From a virus, in IMG/VR virus record IMGVR_UViG_3300030060_000981, positions 7,080 through 71,079 of that record: a stretch of DNA of 64,000 nt, one strand, 5' to 3'. Every line of letters starts with the position of its first letter. The stretch's first letter is position 1. The notes below the pieces were generated by a model, which ran no database searches, had not been told where the DNA came from, and saw nothing but the letters and a program-made list of their open reading frames with translations. Both the position numbers and the translations under genes were made by a program. Below are positions 57,036 to 64,000 of this stretch, piece by piece.

Positions 57036-59729
57036 TGCATGGGCGTAGTAGATGTATTTGTCATTATTGTAATTGTAATGTAAGTACCCAACTTTTAACT
57101 GGAAGCCTGTAGAAGACGGCTCAACATAAACTTCAGAAGGAGTGCTTTGTGCATCATCATCATTTAACTTCAAAAGCTTATTACTGGAACTTGATAAACC
57201 TCTAACTGTGTCAAGAATATACCAATCTCCATCACCAGAAACACGCTTAATCATAATTAGTCTTGGAGCAAAACCTGTTGTTATAACTGGACCAGTAGTT
57301 GATCCATTTCCTGTATATACACCAACCTTGCTGATTTTGTCTATGCTGGCGAACAACAACGCCATTATAGATTCACCACTTTGATTTGTACTATAAGTAT
57401 CACCTACCCTGAAATGAGTGCTGTTCGGATGAGTGTGATCCCAAGTACCACTCATACTAAAGTTAGCTTGATCAGTTGTATTTAATTCTAAAGTTGGTGG
57501 ATTATTTCCATAATTATCTGGATCACTACCATAAACTGACAGGTGAGTTATTCCACTTACATATACCATCCAATCTGCTCCACCTCCAGCAGTTCTTGTT
57601 CTGTTCTTCAACCACATCATATTCGGGGCAACCCCTAGGCTATGCCTAATATCACGACCCTGAACACCGTCACCTGTGAAATTAACCACATCCATGCCAG
57701 CACCTCGTTTCCATAACCAACCAAATCTTATACCTGAACCACTTGCATAACTACTCATACCACTTTGATAATCAAATACTTGATATGTATTAGCAGATTC
57801 AGCAGCCTTTGTATTAGGTGTTAGTTTCTTTCCAGATATTAATCTTGCAGTAGCGTTCCAATCTACAGCTTGTGTTGCAAAATTACTATTCTTTTGAAGA
57901 CTAAAATCTACAACATGGTTATTAGATTTAAACATTGGAGCGTTTACACTTCCGTAAACTGGAGTAAAGACCTGATTACCAAGTTCGGGAGGCTTGCCAA
58001 CGTATCCATCTGGTCTTCTTATGGCTGTAAATGAGTATGTTTCTGCTGAATTGTTCCAATGTGTTCCTGTAGATATAACCTTGAAGCCTGTAGAGGTAAA
58101 TTCAATTACATCAGCCGACCCCTCTACATCACCTCCATTTGCTTTTAGATATTCGTCATTTCCGTTAGTTACAACTCCTCTCATTGAATCCATAATATAC
58201 CAATCACCTGTTCGACTTATAGCTTTTATCATTAACCAAGACGGCTCCCACCCGACATTAACTTCTAAGCCTGCGGAACCTGATCCTTTATAACTACCGC
58301 ACTTAATTACGTTTTGATCCTCTTCCTCACCAAATTTATATCCAGCTGGATCGTCGAAGGGACTATCTGTGCTTGCTGTTTGATTACCAGACCCACTAGC
58401 TGCTAGTACAGCAGGAGAAACAGTGTATCCAGTAACACTGGAATTATTACAACATAAAAGTTTAGTATTAGTTATGTTTGTTAATGGCTCATAAGGTGGT
58501 CTAAATCCTGATGTATAAACTGCTGTTCCTTTTACAAATCTAAGATTAGATATTTTCCCATTAAAACCATAAGCATTTGAACCACTATTGTATGAACCTA
58601 TACTTGGGTAGTATCCATCAAGTCCAGCGACAGTAACATTATGCGTTGCACTATAAAATTGAGTGCCATTAAGAAATAATCTCCATGTATTCCCAGATCT
58701 AGTAACAGCTACATGATTCCAAGTACCGTCAGCTATGGACGGAGATGTCACATTATTAATAAACCAATTATTTCCTGTATCTTTAAAGAATATACCAATT
58801 GCATTTCCAGTAACATTATGCTGGAATTGAACTGGGTTACCAAACGAAAGGAAGTTTCTATTAGCAGATGTCACACCATCAGAGTTAATCCAAAGTTCAA
58901 GTGTAAAATCACTAGAACCCATTTCTAAGTCTGTACTGCTTGATTGTACGTTTAAATAATTTCCTGATCCTCCAATAAAATTAACTGATCTTGCAGTCGC
59001 AGCAGTGCTTTCTCCACCTCCGAATAGGTAGGCAATAAAAGTACCACCTGAAGTATTAACATAACCATTGTTGCCTTCTACAGTAAATGTTGTACTGGTG
59101 GGACTTGTAGAGTTCCAAGGTGACCCAGTACCAATTGCACTAGTTGTGTTTAATTTTCCATATTTTGCAGCTCCACCTTCTCTGTGATAAACCATCCAAT
59201 CACCACTAGAGTCTGTTCTCTTCACAATAATTAGACCTGGGACACAACCAAGATCGTGAGACAAAGTTTGAGCACTATTTGATCCTGAATATTCTTTTAT
59301 TGTGAAAAACCCTTTTGCCTTGCGGAATGACCATGAGGTATAATCCATATCCAAAACATTTCCACCAGCAGATCTATAAGCAAGATCAAATCCATTTGAA
59401 TTAAATTGTTCTAATTCAGAAGAAGTTGAACCTCCTTGTGCGCCAGAACCATCTGATTTAAGTAAGTATCCAGCACCTCTAACAGTATCAACTAACTCGT
59501 GCATAGATTCAGATGTTCTGCTTTTTATCCATACCAGACCTCCTTTACCTGCCAAATCTATTCCATTAGTAATAGTATGTCCTGCTGTTTGATTTCCTGT
59601 ATATAAAAACGTCGAGAAAATATCGTCAAGATATGTTTTTTTAGCTACAGCACCACCAAATGCTAATCCAGTTCCTCCTCCACCCATACCAGTCAATCCA
59701 AGGAACGGAGATTGTTTAATGTTACTCAT
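57033..59729 (-). CDS. Tail-fibre/adhesin protein with LamG-like and DUF7483-like modules
   Basis: This 898-residue protein is built from repeated modules. The N-terminus resembles marine-phage DUF7483-like segments (DDIFSTFLYTGNQTAGHTIT, then LAGKGGLVWIKSRTS). Around residues 245-410 there is a LamG/concanavalin-like lectin fold (FIGGSGNYLNVQSSSTDLEMG, FTLELWINSDG, DGTWNHVAVTRSGNTWRLFLNG). W-x-I-x-D-x-x-RG motifs recur (GDWYIMDSMRGVVT; GDWYILDTVRGLSSS; MHELVDTVRGAGYL). A sugar-binding host-recognition role is inferred. It ends at promoter E. Confidence 0.85.
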   Translation of the reverse strand: MSNIKQSPFLGLTGMGGGGTGLAFGGAVAKKTYLDDIFSTFLYTGNQTAGHTITNGIDLAGKGGLVWIKSRTSESMHELVDTVRGAGYLLKSDGSGAQGGSTSSELEQFNSNGFDLAYRSAGGNVLDMDYTSWSFRKAKGFFTIKEYSGSNSAQTLSHDLGCVPGLIIVKRTDSSGDWMVYHREGGAAKYGKLNTTSAIGTGSPWNSTSPTSTTFTVEGNNGYVNTSGGTFIAYLFGGGESTAATARSVNFIGGSGNYLNVQSSSTDLEMGSSDFTLELWINSDGVTSANRNFLSFGNPVQFQHNVTGNAIGIFFKDTGNNWFINNVTSPSIADGTWNHVAVTRSGNTWRLFLNGTQFYSATHNVTVAGLDGYYPSIGSYNSGSNAYGFNGKISNLRFVKGTAVYTSGFRPPYEPLTNITNTKLLCCNNSSVTGYTVSPAVLAASGSGNQTASTDSPFDDPAGYKFGEEEDQNVIKCGSYKGSGSAGLEVNVGWEPSWLMIKAISRTGDWYIMDSMRGVVTNGNDEYLKANGGDVEGSADVIEFTSTGFKVISTGTHWNNSAETYSFTAIRRPDGYVGKPPELGNQVFTPVYGSVNAPMFKSNNHVVDFSLQKNSNFATQAVDWNATARLISGKKLTPNTKAAESANTYQVFDYQSGMSSYASGSGIRFGWLWKRGAGMDVVNFTGDGVQGRDIRHSLGVAPNMMWLKNRTRTAGGGADWMVYVSGITHLSVYGSDPDNYGNNPPTLELNTTDQANFSMSGTWDHTHPNSTHFRVGDTYSTNQSGESIMALLFASIDKISKVGVYTGNGSTTGPVITTGFAPRLIMIKRVSGDGDWYILDTVRGLSSSSNKLLKLNDDDAQSTPSEVYVEPSSTGFQLKVGYLHYNYNNDKYIYYAHA

Positions 59730-59732
59730 GAT

Positions 59733-59740
59733 ATTTACGC
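59733..59740 (-). promoter_or_regulatory. Weak late-type motif before the LamG-like fibre gene
   Basis: The minus strand reads CGTAAATA only 4 bp upstream of the ATG at 59729, overlapping the stop of the previous gene. The position is close for a promoter. Confidence 0.25.
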
Positions 59741-60871
59741 AGAAGTTTTAGAAAGATTACCTATTACGGTGAAGTCAGTTGTTCCAGCACCTGTTTTAAT
59801 GATTGTATACGAATATATGTCTACTCCCGAACCACCACCAGCAGCAGGTACTTCCCCTCCTATCCAGTTCTCTGTGGTTGCTGCACCTTCTATGGTTAAC
59901 TGTGCTGAATATCCACCAGCAGCAGCAGTTGTGATGATTGTAACCACCATTGTATCACCAGTAGACATGATGGTATTGATACCAGCACTTGCAGTGATGT
60001 TAGGTGTAGATGTTGTTGTCTCAGTAGTGGTAAAGTAATGAACCATACCATTATCTAAGTTGATATTCTGGTTGTCACTTAACTTACCAGCAGTTATCTT
60101 TACTTTCTCAGTTAACGAAGAGTTTGAAAATTTAAATGCAGAATCGTTTGTAATAGTTAATGATGTGCCACCCTGACCACCGATGTATGTATCAGTACCT
60201 TCATAATTCCATAAAAATCCTTTTTCACTACTATCTAAACCAACACTAAAGCCGTCTCCTGATGCTCCTCCTGTTGTTGTATTTTGGAATTGTACTTGTG
60301 TTTGTCCACTTGAATTTTCATAAAGAACAAAAGCTCTTTGTGGATTATTAGTTCCGATCCCGATTTTTCCATCATTTACAACACGAACTCTTTCAGTTCC
60401 TTCTGTTGATACTTTAAAATGACCATCAGAACCAGTATCAACTACCTCTGCTGTTGTATTACCTTCTTCAATTTTATCTATTCCTGTCAGTCCTGATCCA
60501 GCACCACTAAAGCTTGTAGCAGTAACAACACCAGTTACAGTCAATCCTGTATTAATTCCTACTCCACCCTTCTGATCATCATACTTAATAGTTACATTAG
60601 AAGGACCATATATCTCTATACCTGAACCATCCTGAGTCGCAGATGTAGGAGTAGCAGTTGAAGCGATACCAACTGTCTTATCCTTTACATCAAGTGTGTC
60701 AGAATTAATAATTGTCTGACTTCCCTGAACAGTTAAATCGCCAGAAAGTATTAAGTTTGTTCCAGTAGCATTAGTTGCTAATGCTCCATCAAACTTAGTT
60801 GCAGTAACAACACCAGTTACATTAAAACCACTTGGTAAATTAGCAACTAATTGGGTCTTTGTCTGGCTCAT
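59735..60871 (-). CDS. Tail-fibre-like protein with shared N-terminal module
   Basis: This 378-residue protein has residues about 40-125 (GDLTVQGSQTIINSDTLDV, KDKTVGIAST, GIEIYGPSNVT, GVGINTGLTVTGVVTATSFSG) closely repeated in the 603-residue neighbour at 60898. The C-terminal half is a beta-rich fibre domain (GTERVRVVNDGKIGIGTNNPQ; the IGIG-x-x-x-P motif of fibre and endosialidase chaperone-linked proteins). No autochaperone end is visible. It is probably a tail or accessory fibre. It starts 26 bp after the stop of the preceding gene. Confidence 0.85.
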   Translation of the reverse strand: MSQTKTQLVANLPSGFNVTGVVTATKFDGALATNATGTNLILSGDLTVQGSQTIINSDTLDVKDKTVGIASTATPTSATQDGSGIEIYGPSNVTIKYDDQKGGVGINTGLTVTGVVTATSFSGAGSGLTGIDKIEEGNTTAEVVDTGSDGHFKVSTEGTERVRVVNDGKIGIGTNNPQRAFVLYENSSGQTQVQFQNTTTGGASGDGFSVGLDSSEKGFLWNYEGTDTYIGGQGGTSLTITNDSAFKFSNSSLTEKVKITAGKLSDNQNINLDNGMVHYFTTTETTTSTPNITASAGINTIMSTGDTMVVTIITTAAAGGYSAQLTIEGAATTENWIGGEVPAAGGGSGVDIYSYTIIKTGAGTTDFTVIGNLSKTSA

Positions 60872-60889
60872 TTTCTATTACTTTCTAGT

Positions 60890-60897
60890 TATTTAGC
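60890..60897 (-). promoter_or_regulatory. Late-type promoter motif
   Basis: The minus strand reads GCTAAATA followed by ACTAG, 19 bp upstream of the ATG at 60871. Confidence 0.5.
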
Positions 60898-62709
60898 TTA
60901 TTTAATAAGGAGTTTAGTACTATCTATTGCTACTCCAGCAACAGGAGCAGATGGTGTTGGTAAGTTATTGTCTATAAACGAAACGAGTCCACCATCACCT
61001 TGAGCATAATATTTTGATCCTGTAGTAAAACCAACCTGACCAGAAACGACTGTACCGACTGCCTTCACATTGACAGTTTGACCATTAGTATAAGCAGCAT
61101 CAGAGTAACCAACATAATTTGTACCATCACCATTAAGAGTAGAATTTCTAAGTGCTTCTACTTTGGCATATGCGTTCAGAGGGGTCTCAATCGCACCAGA
61201 AATAATTATAGAATTGCCTCCCTGTACTAATGATATCATACCACCGTACCCACTAGTAAGAACTTTTTCATCAGTCCAAGTCATCACTTCAGGATCTGAA
61301 GAATCTGCTGGATTTATCTTTCCACGATAATAATATAGTTTTGTGATACTAGATGTTCTGTAAGACATTAAAACATATGATTTATTATATGGATCATAAG
61401 CTAAGAAGTTACCACCATGTAGATTGGTTGCATCCTGTCTTATTCCAGTAGGTTCACCCCATGTTATGCTAGTAGCACTCACATATTTTCCTACAATAGA
61501 TTGTATTTCATTTGTGTTATAATTATATGAAGTAAGAACAATCCTTTCTCTCTCTTCATTATAGTGCATATTAAATCTATTCTGATTAGTATTATAATAG
61601 ATCTTACCAGCACTTACTATTGATATAGATGATCCACTTACTGTACCAATATATGCCCAAGCATTATTACTTTGACCTGCATCATAACCAAGACCTAAAA
61701 TAACTTTATTGTTCTTAGTATCATAGGTAACTCCTGGAGCATAAGAGTTAGAGCCAGCGACTTGTACTCCAGTTCCATATGATAGACCTGTTCCACTAAT
61801 TGCAACCATATAAACGTTTGCAACATTACTACTATTCTTGAAATGAACAACTATTTGATTAGTATCAGGATCCATACAGCACTCAATTCCCTCTATGGTT
61901 CCAGAAGATAATTGTGCTATAGAACCAAATGAAGGTGTTGTACCACTTACTGAAATAACTTTTCCAGCGAGATTACTACTATTTCTCCAGAATACAACAA
62001 ATTTATCAGAGTTTGGATCATAGACTCCTCTAACATACCCATCCATATTACCACCTGTTTCAAATGCTGCCCAAGCACCCCATGTTATAGTAGTTCCACT
62101 TATTGTTCCCACTGCACAATGACCAGTGCTATCAGAAGTCCTCCTTGCTAGAGCAACTACTTTACCATTTCCATATACAAGCTCACCAGATCCAGCAACT
62201 AAATCTGTTGATCCAATTTTTGCATATGGTCCCCATTCTGCTTTAGTTCCTGTAATGACACCAACTTTACCATCAGGAAGAATAGCAAGAGAACGATTTG
62301 CAGGTATTGTGCCAGAAGCAGTTGCAGTAAATCCAGTTACACCAGTTAATCCAGATCCATCACCACTAAAGCTTGTAGCAGTAACGAAACCAGTTACACT
62401 TAATCCTGTATTAATTCCTATTCCACCTTTCTGTCCACTATATGTCAACGTAACATTAGAAGGTCCATATATCTCTATACCTGCACCATCCTGTGTCAGT
62501 GCCGTTGGGTTTGCTGTTGACGCAATACCAACTGTCTTATCCTTTACATCAAGTATATCACTATTAATTACAGTCTGCGTTCCCTCCACTACCATGTCAC
62601 CATAGACATTTAGTGTGCTGCCAGCAGCAACTCGCATCCCATTAGGAAAGGTCGGTCCTAATGTAGAACCTGTCCTGTCTTTAATGTTGTCAACGTTTAA
62701 CTGAGACAT
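60898..62709 (-). CDS. Fibre-like protein with N-terminal shared module and beta-propeller-like repeats
   Basis: This 603-residue protein has three zones. Residues 1-125 hold the module shared with the 378-residue gene (GDMVVEGTQTVINSDILDV and GIGINTGLSVTGFVTATSFSG). Residues about 155-510 repeat blocks of about 50 residues such as VGTISGTTITWGAWAAF then GVYDPNSDKFVVFWRNSSNL and KVISVSGTTPSFGS, suggesting a beta-propeller. The C-terminal 90 residues (YVGYSDAAYTNGQTVNVKAVG, SKYYAQGDG, AVDSTKLLI-like AIDSTKLLI) recur in the next fibre gene and may be the attachment or receptor tip. Confidence 0.87.
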   Translation of the reverse strand: MSQLNVDNIKDRTGSTLGPTFPNGMRVAAGSTLNVYGDMVVEGTQTVINSDILDVKDKTVGIASTANPTALTQDGAGIEIYGPSNVTLTYSGQKGGIGINTGLSVTGFVTATSFSGDGSGLTGVTGFTATASGTIPANRSLAILPDGKVGVITGTKAEWGPYAKIGSTDLVAGSGELVYGNGKVVALARRTSDSTGHCAVGTISGTTITWGAWAAFETGGNMDGYVRGVYDPNSDKFVVFWRNSSNLAGKVISVSGTTPSFGSIAQLSSGTIEGIECCMDPDTNQIVVHFKNSSNVANVYMVAISGTGLSYGTGVQVAGSNSYAPGVTYDTKNNKVILGLGYDAGQSNNAWAYIGTVSGSSISIVSAGKIYYNTNQNRFNMHYNEERERIVLTSYNYNTNEIQSIVGKYVSATSITWGEPTGIRQDATNLHGGNFLAYDPYNKSYVLMSYRTSSITKLYYYRGKINPADSSDPEVMTWTDEKVLTSGYGGMISLVQGGNSIIISGAIETPLNAYAKVEALRNSTLNGDGTNYVGYSDAAYTNGQTVNVKAVGTVVSGQVGFTTGSKYYAQGDGGLVSFIDNNLPTPSAPVAGVAIDSTKLLIK

Positions 62710-62725
62710 CTTATTACTTTTTAGT

Positions 62726-62733
62726 TATTTATA
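62726..62733 (-). promoter_or_regulatory. Late-type promoter motif
   Basis: The minus strand reads TATAAATA, an exact T4 late core, 17 bp upstream of the ATG at 62709 and followed by ACTAAAAAG. Confidence 0.6.
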
Positions 62734-62742
62734 GAAGTTGAT

Positions 62743-64000
62743 TCAAGTCTTAATGATCAAATTAGTTGTTGATAATGCGATACCAGCAGAAATATACCCA
62801 TATTTTCCTTCTGGGTCATTAAAGAACTGTCCACTTAAAGAAGGAGTATTAGTTAACGAAGCATCAGGTAATACATAATATTTTTTTGAAGTCGATAATC
62901 CTACCTGATTAGTGTCTATTGCACCAGCAATCTTAATAGTTGCTGTCTGACCATCAGTATAGGAAGCTTTGGAGAATCCTAAGAAATTTTCTGACGTTAA
63001 ATTAGTATCTTGAGTTGAAGATGCCCATACAGCACCAAGTTTTGCACTTGTTTCTCCTGGCTTATAATAATAGGGGAATCCAGCAAAGACTTTCTTCCCT
63101 GTAGGATCAAATGCCATACTACTAAAATATGCCATAGGATAAGATCCTGCAAAACCAACTGGAGTTGTAGCCGCAACTCTTTCATATCCACCAAAACTAT
63201 TACCAATACCCAAAACACCTGATGAATTCTCTATATCTCCACTTATTATCTTAGCTCTGACCAATCTTGCTGCTTGATAGGATTCTCCTCTATAAATGAT
63301 ATACATTTCATTATTTACAGTATCAAATGTGCTTGACACATATTCTCCCTTGACATCTTCTATTAGTTTGACTGATTGTACTCTAAACAATCCTTGTGTG
63401 CCACCACTAGCATTAACTGGAATACCAGTGGCAATCATTAAACCTCTTTCAGGAGAAGTGTTCTCTGCTTCAGACATCCAAGCAATCATCATTTTCTCAT
63501 TTACAGGATCATATTCTATACAAGGATAGGCTTGTTGGTTGTTTCCGTTAGTTACTTGAACCGCATCCCCTTTAGTAATAGTTGTTCCAGATACAACTAT
63601 GGTTATAGTCTGTAATTGACCAGCAGAATTATACCAAACAATTACACCAGTATCACTCGCAGTGTGCCAAGCACCATCCATAAAATTTGGAACTCCTCCT
63701 TGTAATTCGATTTGAGTACCAAACGTTACACTTGTGCCACTTATTGTACCACAAATAGCATCAGTACCACTAGAACCATTTTTTAATCCAATTATAAATT
63801 TATTTGTATTACCAACATTAAATAAAGCAAATTGAGCAAAAGTGTTGGCAGTAGTAAATGTAACTATACTACCAAACGATATGGATGTCCCACTCACTGT
63901 TCCAATCACGCACTTTCCCCTTTGATTATCACCAGAATCAGAATTAATTATAACTACTTTACCAGTATTAGAATTAAAGATAACTCTAGGATAATAGGGT
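62743..64000 (-). CDS. Fibre-like beta-propeller protein (N-terminus cut by window edge)
   Basis: The frame is open to position 64000 (reading PYYPRVIFNSNTGKVVIINS, then GKCVIGTVSGTSISFG), so the GTG near 63909 is not the true start. At least five repeats of the type GTVSGTSISFGS and IEYDPVNEKMMIAWMSEAEN occur, like its neighbour. The C-terminal 100 residues (FLGFSKASYTDGQTATIKIAG, SKKYYVLPD, GIALSTTNLIIK) match the end of the 603-residue protein. It is a fibre paralogue with a different N-terminus that is not visible here. Confidence 0.86.
   Translation of the reverse strand, partial: PYYPRVIFNSNTGKVVIINSDSGDNQRGKCVIGTVSGTSISFGSIVTFTTANTFAQFALFNVGNTNKFIIGLKNGSSGTDAICGTISGTSVTFGTQIELQGGVPNFMDGAWHTASDTGVIVWYNSAGQLQTITIVVSGTTITKGDAVQVTNGNNQQAYPCIEYDPVNEKMMIAWMSEAENTSPERGLMIATGIPVNASGGTQGLFRVQSVKLIEDVKGEYVSSTFDTVNNEMYIIYRGESYQAARLVRAKIISGDIENSSGVLGIGNSFGGYERVAATTPVGFAGSYPMAYFSSMAFDPTGKKVFAGFPYYYKPGETSAKLGAVWASSTQDTNLTSENFLGFSKASYTDGQTATIKIAGAIDTNQVGLSTSKKYYVLPDASLTNTPSLSGQFFNDPEGKYGYISAGIALSTTNLIIKT

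Noticed and set aside
1-64000. tRNA genes, CRISPR arrays, IS elements and photosynthesis genes
   Set aside because: I looked for cloverleaf-type regions, regular repeat-spacer patterns, transposases and psbA/psbD/hli-like products on both strands and saw none.

Overview
The window is one continuous piece of a large, AT-rich, T4-like contractile-tailed phage (Myoviridae-type) of the marine kind that infects picocyanobacteria or SAR11. The T4 late genes run in T4 order (gp25, 6, 7, 8, then 13, 14, 15, 16, 17, 18, 19, 20, 67-like, 21, 22, 23), all on the minus strand. Several small proteins and the very large repeat-rich baseplate proteins look like those of marine cyanophages. No photosynthesis genes, tRNAs or CRISPR arrays are visible, so the exact host cannot be named. 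Both window edges cut genes: gp23 loses its C-terminus at position 1 and a fibre gene loses its N-terminus at 64000.

Layout, following transcription from high to low coordinates. (i) 57-64 kb: four tail-fibre or adhesin-like proteins with shared modules. (ii) 43-57 kb: an accessory block of about 40 small genes plus an SF2 helicase with a DNA methyltransferase, a predicted ligase-like nucleotidyltransferase with a PD-(D/E)XK-like nuclease and an HEXXH protein, and a glycosyltransferase-like gene. (iii) 18-42.6 kb: baseplate wedge genes gp25, gp6, a 4008-residue gp7-like giant, gp8 and a 2762-residue DUF4815-like giant. (iv) 1-18 kb: neck, packaging, tail tube and sheath, portal, prohead and capsid genes.

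Three promoter classes are readable. Many late genes are preceded by a T4-like late motif (T/A)AAATA. Four sites match the sigma-70 consensus TTGACA-N17/18-TATAAT. A third class appears to be the regulatory system of the accessory block. It has seven copies of a 24-bp palindrome (half-sites TGTG(A/C)CAGT and A(C/G)TG(T/G)C(A/C)CA, 6-bp spacer), each exactly 28 or 29 bp upstream of a TATAAT or TATTAT -10 box. Five of the seven also carry a C-rich CCCC(A/T) box near -35 in place of TTGACA. This fits an activator-dependent (middle-type) regulon covering most of the accessory operons.

Other notable points are a gp17 terminase that appears to lack the segment carrying Walker B and the catalytic glutamate, two single-gene plus-strand islands, a 65-nt structured leader RNA, and the same GG-x-GY beta repeat in five different virion proteins.
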